Origin: Methylophilaceae bacterium
GTDB taxonomy: Bacteria > Pseudomonadota > Gammaproteobacteria > Burkholderiales > Methylophilaceae
Assembly: GCA_006844635.1 (NCBI GenBank)
Contig: SPJO01000106.1
Span: 1 to 31,744, forward strand
Direction of reading: 5' to 3'
Length of the DNA stretch: 31,744 nt
The notes beneath the pieces were generated by a model that saw nothing but the letters and a program-made list of their open reading frames with translations, was not told the origin of the DNA and did not search any database. Shown here in pieces: positions 1 to 8,116 of this stretch; the first letter of the stretch is position 1; every line of letters begins with the position of its first letter. The position numbers and the translations under genes were made by a program.

Positions 1-742
1 GTTCTGGTTTACCAATTCCTGCGATTGCCACTACCGTTTTGTTTTGAAAATCTGCATTTTCTGCTACTAAGCTTGGGTTTGCTAAATTATAAAACGTTTG
101 GCTATGTAACTGCATATGAAATGCGTCAGCCATCACTTGTTGTCCATGATGAATCACCGCATCGACTGTTTGTAAGCGGCGCATTGGTTCTCGTAAGGGA
201 CCAGCTGGTAGTAACCGTTGCTCGGCCGTTGTCTGCTCATCCACAACGGCAATCTCAACATCGCGCTGCAAACGATAATGCTGCAAACCATCATCACTAA
301 TGATGACATCACAATCAGGGTGCGCTTTTAATAAAGCTTTCGCAGCTGCAACGCGGTCAACACCAACCCACACTGGGCAATGGCTACGCCTTGCGATCAG
401 CAACGGTTCATCACCAACTGTCGTTACTGGGCTATCTTGTTGCACGGCGACAGGCTGGCCATTTTTCGCGCCATAGCCTCGGCTAATAACGCCGGGGTGA
501 TAGCCTGCTTGTGTAAGCTGGTCTATCAGCCACATCACAACAGGTGTTTTACCACTTCCACCCATATTGATATTACCAACAATCACCACTGGCACTGGCA
601 GCCGATATGATGGCAAGAAACCGATATGATAAGCAGCACGCCTAAATATACGTAACATGGCGAACAACCAAGACAACGGAATCAACACAACGTAGTAAAC
701 AACGTTTTTCTGTCGCCACGCGCGCAAAATTAGGTCATGCAT
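1..742 (-). CDS. lpxK: Tetraacyldisaccharide 4'-kinase LpxK (3' end cut by window edge)
   Basis: LpxK phosphorylates the 4' position of the lipid A disaccharide precursor at the inner face of the inner membrane. I translated the minus strand from an ATG at 742; 247 codons are present and the C-terminus lies outside the window. Residues 14-32 form a hydrophobic N-terminal anchor (VVYYVVLIPLSWLFAML), followed by GNINMGGSGKTPVV at about 56-69, the characteristic LpxK P-loop. Further on are SRGYGAKNGQPV and the SDDGLQHYRLQRD block, both typical of the family. The start is backed by a GAGGT-like ribosome site 8-12 bases upstream. It lies 17 bases after the msbA stop, so it is the last visible gene of the exbB-exbD-msbA-lpxK run. 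The pairing with msbA fits, because LpxK makes a precursor of the lipid that MsbA flips. Confidence 0.95.
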   Translation of the reverse strand, partial: MHDLILRAWRQKNVVYYVVLIPLSWLFAMLRIFRRAAYHIGFLPSYRLPVPVVIVGNINMGGSGKTPVVMWLIDQLTQAGYHPGVISRGYGAKNGQPVAVQQDSPVTTVGDEPLLIARRSHCPVWVGVDRVAAAKALLKAHPDCDVIISDDGLQHYRLQRDVEIAVVDEQTTAEQRLLPAGPLREPMRRLQTVDAVIHHGQQVMADAFHMQLHSQTFYNLANPSLVAENADFQNKTVVAIAGIGKPE

Positions 743-759
743 CTGCTGACCTCGCTAGC

Positions 760-2517
760 TTATTCGCTAAACTCTTTTTTATAAAGTTTTGCATAATAGC
801 CATTTGCTTTTAAAAGCTGCTTATGGGTACCTGACTCGACTATTTTCCCTTTATCCATCACTAATATCCGGTCAGCATTCTCAACTGTGCTCAGTCTGTG
901 CGCAATCACTAAACTTGTACGATTCTGCATCAGCACATCTAAAGCTGCTTGTACATGCTGTTCAGACTCGGTATCTAATGCCGATGTCGCTTCATCAAGT
1001 AATAACACAGGGGCATCTTTTAAAATGGCACGCGCAATGGCAATCCGCTGACGCTGCCCTCCTGACAGGCGAACCCCACGATCCCCAATTTCATTCTGCA
1101 AACCATTCGGCAGTTGCTGAATAAACTCCCAAGCATTCGCTGCTTTTGCAGCATTAATCACGTCCTCTTCATTCGTCTCTCTTAGAGTGCCATAAGCAAT
1201 GTTGTTAAAAATAGTATCGTTAAACAAAATCACATCTTGGCTAACCAAAGAAAACTGTGCGCGTAACTCTAGTAACTTCAATGAACGAACATCAACGCCA
1301 TCAAGCATAATCAAGCCTTGCTGGAGTTCATAAAAGCGCGGCAACAAGTTAACGAGTGAGGTTTTTCCGCCACCTGAACGTCCAACCAAAGCCACTTTCT
1401 CACCTGGCTTAATCGTAAAGCTCAAATCATCTAACGCTAACCGTTTAGCACTTTCGTAGCGCAAGCTGACATTCTTAAATGTGATTTCACCCTTCACTTT
1501 ACCGATAGTATGCTCCCCTTCATCGGGCTCAATTGGGGCATCAATCACACCGAATACGCTTTGCGCAGCGGCCAAGCCAATCTGAAAATCTTCATTGGCT
1601 GAGGTGATATGCTTAATCGGGGCGATCATCATCAGCAACGCACCAATAAAAGCCGCAAACCCGCCAACAGAAAAGCGCCCTAATGCGTAGTACACCACTA
1701 AGGCTAAGGCAATCGCTGCAAGCACTTCAACCACAAAGCTATTTAAACCAGTGATACGTGACGACCGCAGCTCTAACTTGCGATTATTCATCACAGCATT
1801 ACCAAACCGCTCATTTTCGTAATCTTCTGCCCCAAAAATCTTCACAATGCGTTGTCCAGCAATCGCCTCTTCTGAGATTTGCGTCATCTCACCTACCGCC
1901 AACTGTACTTTCTTGGCCGTTGTTCTTAATTTTGGCGTTGTTTTACTGAGGTACAAACCCATTAATGGCGTGACTAAAGCAAAGATTAATGTGAGGCGCC
2001 AATCAAGATAGAGCATGTAACCAAGTAAGCCAATCATCGTCAACACATCTCTAAACACGTTTAAAGCAGTACGTGTACACATACTCGATAGTCGCTCGAC
2101 ATCATAAGTCAGTTTTGACACCATTACCCCGGTGGATTCCGCATCAAAAAAGCTCACAGGCATTTGCATTAAACGGCCAAAGGCTTCTCTTCTAAGTCGT
2201 GCAACGATATGCCTTGCTATCCAACGTACACTGTACATGGAAATTAAACCAGTTAAACCTCGGACAGCCATTAAAGAGAACAACATAACGGGCAACAAAA
2301 ATCGCTGCTCCGTATATTGATTGTCAAAGCCCTTATCGGTGATTTCTTTAATCAGTGCTAAAAAGGCCGTGTTACTGGCAGCCAAGATGGCCGTTGCAAC
2401 CACTGAGATAGCAAAAACATAGCGATGCCGCCAAGCATAAGAAAAAATGCGTGCGAGTAACGCTCTGATGTTTTGCGCTTTAGGCAGATCGTGTTTTTTT
2501 CGCGAACGCTTCGCCAT
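760..2517 (-). CDS. msbA: Lipid A export ABC transporter MsbA
   Basis: This is a half-size ABC exporter (transmembrane plus ATPase domains in one chain) that flips lipid A-core across the inner membrane. From the ATG at 2517 it is 585 aa, the normal MsbA length. A TTG 21 bases further upstream also opens the frame, but only the ATG has a good ribosome site (AAGGA, 5 bases before it). The N-terminal half carries about six membrane segments. The nucleotide-binding domain has Walker A GRSGGGKT (379-386), the signature LSGGQ (484-488), Walker B VLLLDE (504-509) and the H-loop histidine near 540 in IAHRLSTV. It lies 38 bases after exbD and 17 bases before lpxK. Other ABC exporters of this type share the motifs; the lpxK neighbour makes the MsbA assignment strong. 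Confidence 0.95.
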   Translation of the reverse strand: MAKRSRKKHDLPKAQNIRALLARIFSYAWRHRYVFAISVVATAILAASNTAFLALIKEITDKGFDNQYTEQRFLLPVMLFSLMAVRGLTGLISMYSVRWIARHIVARLRREAFGRLMQMPVSFFDAESTGVMVSKLTYDVERLSSMCTRTALNVFRDVLTMIGLLGYMLYLDWRLTLIFALVTPLMGLYLSKTTPKLRTTAKKVQLAVGEMTQISEEAIAGQRIVKIFGAEDYENERFGNAVMNNRKLELRSSRITGLNSFVVEVLAAIALALVVYYALGRFSVGGFAAFIGALLMMIAPIKHITSANEDFQIGLAAAQSVFGVIDAPIEPDEGEHTIGKVKGEITFKNVSLRYESAKRLALDDLSFTIKPGEKVALVGRSGGGKTSLVNLLPRFYELQQGLIMLDGVDVRSLKLLELRAQFSLVSQDVILFNDTIFNNIAYGTLRETNEEDVINAAKAANAWEFIQQLPNGLQNEIGDRGVRLSGGQRQRIAIARAILKDAPVLLLDEATSALDTESEQHVQAALDVLMQNRTSLVIAHRLSTVENADRILVMDKGKIVESGTHKQLLKANGYYAKLYKKEFSE

Positions 2518-2555
2518 GCCTGTCCTTGCAAGAGTCAATCAAAAAATCAAAGGTG

Positions 2556-2975
2556 TTAATTGCTTGATCCTGCCTGTGTTGCAAAAGTAATATGTGTGTA
2601 GTTTGCAACGCGAGCCGCCTCCATCACATTCACAACCGCTTGGTGTGTCGATTTAGCGTCAGCATTGATAATAATGGTCGGCTCTTTCCCATCACCCACA
2701 GCAGCTTTTAGTGCTGCGACGATTTCTTCAACACTAGCGCCTGCCTCTTTTGCCTCAACCATATAATTACCAGCAGCATCAATATCGACATTAATGACTA
2801 ATGGTTTATCTTCTGGCGTATTTGCTTCTGCTGTCGGCAAATTAATTTGCAACTCACTATTGCGTGAAAACGTCGCATTCACAATCAAAAAGATAATAAT
2901 CACTAACAACACATCAATTAACGGAATAAAGTTAATCTCTGGTTCATCGTGACTTTTCCCACGTTGAAAATTCAT
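2556..2975 (-). CDS. exbD: ExbD/TolR-family proton channel subunit
   Basis: Small 139-aa inner-membrane protein of the ExbD/TolR family. It forms the proton channel with the ExbB-type partner encoded just upstream. The layout is typical: a short cytoplasmic N-terminus, one membrane helix at about 17-36 (FIPLIDVLLVIIIFLIV) and a periplasmic domain with a repeated Val/Ile strand pattern. Asp21 in PLIDVLL is the conserved proton-carrying residue of this family. The start has a strong ribosome site (AAGGAAG). It follows exbB by 27 bases and precedes msbA. No tonB is visible here, so the energised partner is unknown. ExbBD genes next to msbA-lpxK are a recurring arrangement in proteobacteria. ExbD fits better than TolR because no tolA/tolB genes are near. 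Confidence 0.9.
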   Translation of the reverse strand: MNFQRGKSHDEPEINFIPLIDVLLVIIIFLIVNATFSRNSELQINLPTAEANTPEDKPLVINVDIDAAGNYMVEAKEAGASVEEIVAALKAAVGDGKEPTIIINADAKSTHQAVVNVMEAARVANYTHITFATQAGSSN

Positions 2976-3002
2976 TTTCTCTTCCTTTTTACACTAGTAA
3001 AA

Positions 3003-3608
3003 CTAGCGTTCACCATGCAGAATTTCAACCAACTTAATCGCTTGCTGTTCCATATCCAACAGCAAACTATCAACCTTAGCACGGAAGAAGCGGTATGCAA
3101 TCATTGCCGGTAGTGCAACGATAATACCCGCCGCTGTATTATAAAGCGCTACAGAAATGCCTCGTGCAAACTTATTCACATCATGACCGCCGTCTGACGT
3201 AAAGGCACCAAACAACTCCACCATACCAATCACGGTACCAAGCAATCCTAAGAGTGGTGCAATCGATGCAATGGTTCCTAATGTGGGTAGGTACTTTTCT
3301 AGTTTATGCGCCACTGCGCGGCCAGTTTCTTCGATGGCTTCCTTAGTCACTTCTCGTGAGTTTTTTTCATTCGCCAATGCACTTGCTAATACACGACCTA
3401 ACAAAGAATGATTTTCCAATTTTGTTAAGCTCTCCTTAGTGATTGTGCCCTGCCCCATCCATTTTTGCACTTCTGGTAATAAATTACTCGGTGCGACAAT
3501 CTCACTGCGCAGTGCCCAAAAACGCTCAGCAATGATTGCTAATGCAATAATTGAAGCGAAAATTAACGGCCAAATCGGCCAACCTGCGTCTAAAATAATT
3601 TGCCACAC
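3003..3608 (-). CDS. exbB: ExbB/TolQ/MotA-family proton channel subunit
   Basis: 201-aa inner-membrane protein of the MotA/TolQ/ExbB family, which couples proton flow to work done in the periplasm. It has three membrane segments: about residues 10-30 (WPLIFASIIALAIIAERFWAL), about 108-130 (TLGTIASIAPLLGLLGTVIGM, the family core with the conserved GLLGTVIGM stretch) and about 150-172 (ALYNTAAGIIVALPAMIAYRF). The start is a GTG at 3608, chosen because AAGGAG lies 7 bases upstream; an ATG that overlaps the ribosome site is out of frame. It is the first gene of a tight exbB-exbD-msbA-lpxK run. An 80-base gap after comEC leaves room for its own promoter, but I see no clear one there. Confidence 0.9.
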   Translation of the reverse strand: MWQIILDAGWPIWPLIFASIIALAIIAERFWALRSEIVAPSNLLPEVQKWMGQGTITKESLTKLENHSLLGRVLASALANEKNSREVTKEAIEETGRAVAHKLEKYLPTLGTIASIAPLLGLLGTVIGMVELFGAFTSDGGHDVNKFARGISVALYNTAAGIIVALPAMIAYRFFRAKVDSLLLDMEQQAIKLVEILHGER

Positions 3609-3688
3609 AGTGAAACTCCTTCATGAAATCTTAGAAAACTAAACTTCCGTTACTTTAGCTTAGAAGCGCCTGATTGGGCAAGTTGACT

Positions 3689-6061
3689 TTACAAATATTC
3701 ATCATGCCAATACTTTTTATTCGCTAAGCGTGCTTTTGTCACGGTTAATGGCTTTTCGACCGAAAAATGCAAAGTAATTGCACCATGTTTATCAGATTGG
3801 TAAATTTCTGCGCCCGTTGTTAAATATCGGCTCACAACCTTTGGGTGTGGATGTTTAAAACGATTCAAATAGCCAACAGTAAAGATCACATGTTTTGCGC
3901 CTACCGCTTGAACAAAAGAATCTGTTGATGACGTTTTACTGCCATGGTGCGGTGCAACCATCACATCACTAATTAATTGGTAGCGTTGCGTTTTTAAAAG
4001 CGTATGTTCTACTTCTTCTTCAATATCTCCAGTTAATAACAAAGTGCCATGCTGACTGATAATTTTAATCACACAGCTACGATTATTATCTTTTATTCCC
4101 TCTTGTTGATGACTATCTGGGCTCGGATGTAGTACTTGAAAATAAACTCCATCCCACTGCCATTGTTGACCCGCTGTGCACCGAAAGGTTTTCTGTTGGA
4201 TATCTGGCATGGCATAGGAACTCGATAGCCACTGAATTGGCATTACGGCTAATAGTGTTGCAGCACCGCCATTGTGGTCATTATCATCATGACTTAGCAC
4301 CAGTGCATCAATTTGCTGAATGCCATGCCGTTGTAAGAATGGCAGCACTACCTGGCTAGCAGCATCGCTCGTTTGACTATAGCGTTGCCCCGTGTCATAC
4401 ACCATGACATGATTCGCCGTTTGTACCACTGTCGACAACCCTTGACCAACGTCTAACACAGTTACTTTCATTTCACCTTGCGCCAGTTTTGGCTGCTCGA
4501 TAACCATCATTGGCAACATTAGCAGGAAACCCAGCCAACGCTGTGGTATGCCGCGAGGCAATAACAAGCAAAGCACGCCAATCACAGCTAGTGCGAATGT
4601 CCATGTTGCGGGTGTCGCCTGTTGCCATGTCGCAAACGGCGCACTAGCAAGCCAGTTTAAAATCACCATGCACCATTCCAATACCTGCTGTGAAGTATCC
4701 AGAATAAAATCAAATGGGGTTAAAGCACCTAATATCGCCAATGGTACAACCAACAAACTAATCACAGGAATAGCCACGGCATTAGCAACCGGGGAAACGA
4801 TCGATGCCTGCCCAAACATGACAATTAATAGTGGTAGCAGACCTAACGTAACGGCCCATTGGGTCTGTATTGCAGTAACTAGCCAGTGTTGAATCCGCAG
4901 GCGATTAACGCTAGCATAGGTTATCACTGCAACGGCTGAGAATGACAACCAAAAGCCTGGCGCAATCACCGCCCATGGGTCTAACAGCACCACAACCATT
5001 AAGGCAACGGCCAATACGCGTGACATTGGGATGCGGCGGCTCAGCAATAACATCACCGCAAACGTCATTAACATATAAAGCGTCCGTTGCGTTGGAATAG
5101 ACAAGCCTGCCAGACAGGCATAAAGCAATGCTACCAACGCCCCACCAATCGTCGCGGCTTGTCTAGTGGGGAGCAACATCACCAACCGTGGATAACGTCG
5201 CCAACAAAACCCAACCACACTAAATGCCAACCCAGCCAGCATGGTAATATGCAGGCCTGAAATACTCATCAGATGATTGGTCCCAGTAGCTAAATACACA
5301 TCCCAATCTTTGCGCGTAATTTGACTATCATCACCGACGACTAAGCCACGTACCACACCAGCATAAGGCTGACCGCTCAACACTTGACTAATGCGCTGCC
5401 CAACTTGCGCACGACAATATTCAACCATATATTTTGGCCGCCAGACAAAATCGGATAGTTTTTGCATTCCACTTTTGCGCCTCACCGTACCTGCTGCACG
5501 CACATTATTTGCGAACGCCCATGCTTCAAAGTCATGTCCATCTGGGTTGGCGTTGGCATGTGGTCGTTTTAGTCGCACAGTTAACTGCCAGCGTTCACCG
5601 ACCTTAAAATGACCTTCGCGCAACGTCATTGATGCATCATCCACCAATGATGTTTGATGCCAAGCATGCTGTTGATAATATCGTAAAGCAACGTTGCTCG
5701 GCACTTTTGCATCATGCGTCAGCACTTGTTCAACATGAAAGTGAAAACGTTCCCCACGTGCATCGACTTCAGGCATGGTAGCGACTACGCCAATCACTTC
5801 CACACTCTTCTGCTCCCACGTTTTAGGTAATGCATCCTTTAAACGTTCCGCCGCAAAGAAATTAGCATAACAAAAGCCGATGAGCATGGCCGTCAACATC
5901 ATGAAGGGGTGCTGAATATAGGGCGTAGCTTTACGATAATGCAGAAAAGCCACGAAACAGATGGGCACCAAAATGAAAGGCATCCAATAAAGAGAGGGAA
6001 GCGCCGCTTGCTGCTGTAATAGCCAAGCACCCGCGACAAAGCCTAGCGCGATTAGAATCAT
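3689..6061 (-). CDS. comEC: ComEC/Rec2 DNA-uptake channel protein
   Basis: 790-aa inner-membrane protein that, in naturally competent bacteria, forms the channel taking single-stranded DNA into the cytoplasm. The order of parts is that of full-length ComEC: N-terminal membrane segments with a soluble DUF4131 domain; the competence core with the HLMSISGLHI motif near residue 260 and many membrane helices; and a C-terminal metallo-beta-lactamase-like domain. That domain begins at VTVLDVGQGLS, with the metal-site motif SHDDNDHNGG at about 589-598, then LLTGDIE and APHHGSKTSS. The metal-binding residues are intact, so the domain may be an active nuclease. The ribosome site is weak. Forty-one bases separate it from lolD. 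The pilT, pilU and PilB/GspE-like genes in the same window supply pilus motors that could feed this channel. Confidence 0.93.
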   Translation of the reverse strand: MILIALGFVAGAWLLQQQAALPSLYWMPFILVPICFVAFLHYRKATPYIQHPFMMLTAMLIGFCYANFFAAERLKDALPKTWEQKSVEVIGVVATMPEVDARGERFHFHVEQVLTHDAKVPSNVALRYYQQHAWHQTSLVDDASMTLREGHFKVGERWQLTVRLKRPHANANPDGHDFEAWAFANNVRAAGTVRRKSGMQKLSDFVWRPKYMVEYCRAQVGQRISQVLSGQPYAGVVRGLVVGDDSQITRKDWDVYLATGTNHLMSISGLHITMLAGLAFSVVGFCWRRYPRLVMLLPTRQAATIGGALVALLYACLAGLSIPTQRTLYMLMTFAVMLLLSRRIPMSRVLAVALMVVVLLDPWAVIAPGFWLSFSAVAVITYASVNRLRIQHWLVTAIQTQWAVTLGLLPLLIVMFGQASIVSPVANAVAIPVISLLVVPLAILGALTPFDFILDTSQQVLEWCMVILNWLASAPFATWQQATPATWTFALAVIGVLCLLLPRGIPQRWLGFLLMLPMMVIEQPKLAQGEMKVTVLDVGQGLSTVVQTANHVMVYDTGQRYSQTSDAASQVVLPFLQRHGIQQIDALVLSHDDNDHNGGAATLLAVMPIQWLSSSYAMPDIQQKTFRCTAGQQWQWDGVYFQVLHPSPDSHQQEGIKDNNRSCVIKIISQHGTLLLTGDIEEEVEHTLLKTQRYQLISDVMVAPHHGSKTSSTDSFVQAVGAKHVIFTVGYLNRFKHPHPKVVSRYLTTGAEIYQSDKHGAITLHFSVEKPLTVTKARLANKKYWHDEYL

Positions 6062-6102
6062 TGTTATTATTGTTACGTCCGCTGCTGCGGTTTATTGTTT
6101 AT

Positions 6103-6780
6103 CTATGATGAAAACTGTATCAGTTTTCCATCTTCTAACTTATATTGTTTTTGCATTTTACTGGCCAGTTCTAAATCATGGGTCACGACAATCAAGCTGG
6201 TATTCAATACTGCATTTATCTCGACCAATAAATCAAATACTTGATTGGCCGTTACACGATCTAAATTACCAGTCGGCTCGTCTGCCAAGATTGCAGCAGG
6301 CTCTGTGACCAATGCGCGCGCTAATGCCACTCGCTGCCGCTCACCGCCAGACAGTTCACTAGGCATATGCTCCACACGATGCGACATGCCAACCTTATCC
6401 AACATGGTGCGTGCTTTTGACAGCGCTTGCTCACGCTCCATACGGCGAATCAATAACGGCATGGCAACATTCTCGATTGCCGTAAACTCTGGCAACAGGT
6501 GGTGAAACTGATAAACAAAGCCTAACGAAGCATTCCGTAATTGACCTTTTTTCGCTTCCGTCATTTGGTTTAAATCATTGTCTAGCAATGCTACCTCACC
6601 ACTGCTCGGCGTATCCAACCCGCCCAATAAGTGTAACAGTGTGCTTTTACCTGAACCAGAAGCCCCGACAATGGCAATTTGCTCACCTTTATCGACCTGA
6701 AAATCAATCCCATTCAGCACCGCCACATCCAAACCTGCATAGGTTTTATTGAGGCCTGCACAACGAATAATGCTATTCAT
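6103..6780 (-). CDS. lolD: Lipoprotein-releasing ABC transporter ATPase LolD
   Basis: ATPase subunit of the LolCDE-type complex, which extracts outer-membrane lipoproteins from the inner membrane and hands them to LolA. From the ATG at 6780 the protein is 225 aa. A longer reading from 6840 exists but lies inside lolC. The chosen start overlaps the lolC stop by 8 bases and has GGAGG 9 bases upstream. Motifs: Walker A GASGSGKS (39-46), Q-loop in YQFHHLLPEFT (90-100; the HHLLPEF wording is typical of LolD), signature LSGGE (143-147), Walker B ILADEP (164-169) and H-loop VTHD (199-202). The overlap implies translational coupling with lolC. It lies 41 bases upstream of comEC on the same strand. 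Confidence 0.95.
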   Translation of the reverse strand: MNSIIRCAGLNKTYAGLDVAVLNGIDFQVDKGEQIAIVGASGSGKSTLLHLLGGLDTPSSGEVALLDNDLNQMTEAKKGQLRNASLGFVYQFHHLLPEFTAIENVAMPLLIRRMEREQALSKARTMLDKVGMSHRVEHMPSELSGGERQRVALARALVTEPAAILADEPTGNLDRVTANQVFDLLVEINAVLNTSLIVVTHDLELASKMQKQYKLEDGKLIQFSS

Positions 6781-8056
6781 AACGCAGAGCCTCCGCTGGG
6801 TTGATTTGCGATGCTTTATAGCTTGGGTATAACGTGGCAAGCAAGCTGAGTATCACCGAAACGGTCACAATCGTCACGACATCACTCCATACTAACTGAG
6901 AGGGAAGCTCACTAATATAATAGACGTCTTTTGCAAGAAACTGCACTTGAAATAGCTCCTCGATAAAAGGAATGATAGTGTCGATATTAAGTGCAATTAA
7001 AACACCAAACAAAGCGCCAAAGATTGTGCCAATCAAACCGATAAGCGCACCTTGCACAATGAAGATTTTCATCACACTACTAGGGCTAGCACCTAGAGTG
7101 CGCATAATCGCAATATCAGCACGCTTATCGGTGACAGCCATCACCAATGTCGAGACAATATTAAAAGCTGCAACGGCAACGATTAAAGTCAGAATAATAA
7201 ACATGACGCGTTTTTCTAATTGCACCGCTTTAAAAAAGTTCGCGTGCTGTTGCGTCCAGTCTGTTACATAGTATGCGCCGTAAGGTGTCAACATGTCATG
7301 CAATGTGGCTGTCATGGCCGGCGCATCAAACAAGTCATCAATCTTAAGCCGCAAACCTGAGACATTATCTCCCATGCGATATAACTTGGCAGCGTCTTGC
7401 ATATGAATGAGTGCTAAGCCTGCATCATATTCATACATGCCAATTTGAAAAAGCCCGACGACCGTAAACTGTTTAATCCGCGGCACAACACCCGTTGGCG
7501 TAAACTGTCCTTGCGGTGCCATTAACACGACTTTCTCACCGACACCAACACCGATCGAACGTGCCAAATCAGCGCCTAAAATAATATTAAAGTCCCCTGC
7601 ATGCAAATCACTCAGCTGACCAACCTCCATATTTTTACCTAGGTCTGCCACTTTATCTTCTTCGCTAGGCAGTATGCCACGCACCAACGCGCCTTGCACC
7701 GCCTGACCGTAACTCAACATCCCTTGCGCCATCACATAAGGCGCTTGCGCTTGTGTGTTCGGCAAGCCGTTGACTTGCTCAGCCACCTCTTGCCAGTTTG
7801 CTAAGCGATTGGTGTTCCCTGTAATTTCAATATGGGAAGCGACGCCAAGAATGCGACCACGTAACTCAGATTGAAATCCATTCATGACGGATAGCACAAT
7901 AATCAGAGCGGCTACGCCGAGTGCAATCCCAACCATACTGGTTAAAGAAATAAATGAAATAAAGTGATTTTTGCGCTTCGCGCGCGTATACCGCAGACCG
8001 ACAAACAGCTCATATGGCAAGCTGGCTTTTGAGAAAAGGTTGCTGAAAAATGACAT
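6773..8056 (-). CDS. lolC: Lipoprotein-releasing system transmembrane protein (LolC/LolE/LolF type)
   Basis: 427-aa permease subunit of the lipoprotein-release complex. It has the expected shape: an N-terminal cytoplasmic stretch YELFVGLRYTRAKRKNHFISF; membrane helix 1 at about 38-62; a large periplasmic domain; and three C-terminal helices (about 285-308, 330-358 and 385-412) within the FtsX-like permease domain. The ADIAIMRTLGAS block is typical of LolC/LolE. Only one such subunit is encoded here. Either the partner is elsewhere, or this is a homodimer-forming LolF, as known in bacteria lacking separate LolC and LolE; the sequence alone does not decide. There is no good ribosome site upstream of the ATG. 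A large dyad begins 3 bases before it, with a -10-like sequence inside. Confidence 0.92.
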   Translation of the reverse strand: MSFFSNLFSKASLPYELFVGLRYTRAKRKNHFISFISLTSMVGIALGVAALIIVLSVMNGFQSELRGRILGVASHIEITGNTNRLANWQEVAEQVNGLPNTQAQAPYVMAQGMLSYGQAVQGALVRGILPSEEDKVADLGKNMEVGQLSDLHAGDFNIILGADLARSIGVGVGEKVVLMAPQGQFTPTGVVPRIKQFTVVGLFQIGMYEYDAGLALIHMQDAAKLYRMGDNVSGLRLKIDDLFDAPAMTATLHDMLTPYGAYYVTDWTQQHANFFKAVQLEKRVMFIILTLIVAVAAFNIVSTLVMAVTDKRADIAIMRTLGASPSSVMKIFIVQGALIGLIGTIFGALFGVLIALNIDTIIPFIEELFQVQFLAKDVYYISELPSQLVWSDVVTIVTVSVILSLLATLYPSYKASQINPAEALRYE

Positions 8057-8059
8057 TGC

Positions 8060-8091
8060 GAAATCTTAACAGCATATGCCATTAAGATTTC
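8060..8091. promoter_or_regulatory. 32-base interrupted palindrome just upstream of lolC
   Basis: The arms GAAATCTTAA (8060-8069) and TTAAGATTTC (8082-8091) are perfect inverted repeats. The core GCATATGC (8072-8079) is itself palindromic about the same centre, so 28 of 32 positions are symmetric. The element ends 3 bases before the lolC start codon. On the minus strand the lolC-proximal arm contains TGTTAAGAT (8063-8071), which resembles an extended -10 and sits 6 bases from the ATG. No T-run follows directly, so a terminator for the upstream paralog pair is less likely than an operator or a translation-controlling hairpin. Function is inferred only. Confidence 0.55.
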
Positions 8092-8116
8092 ACTCGTTTA
8101 GAAAATTTTTTAGTGC

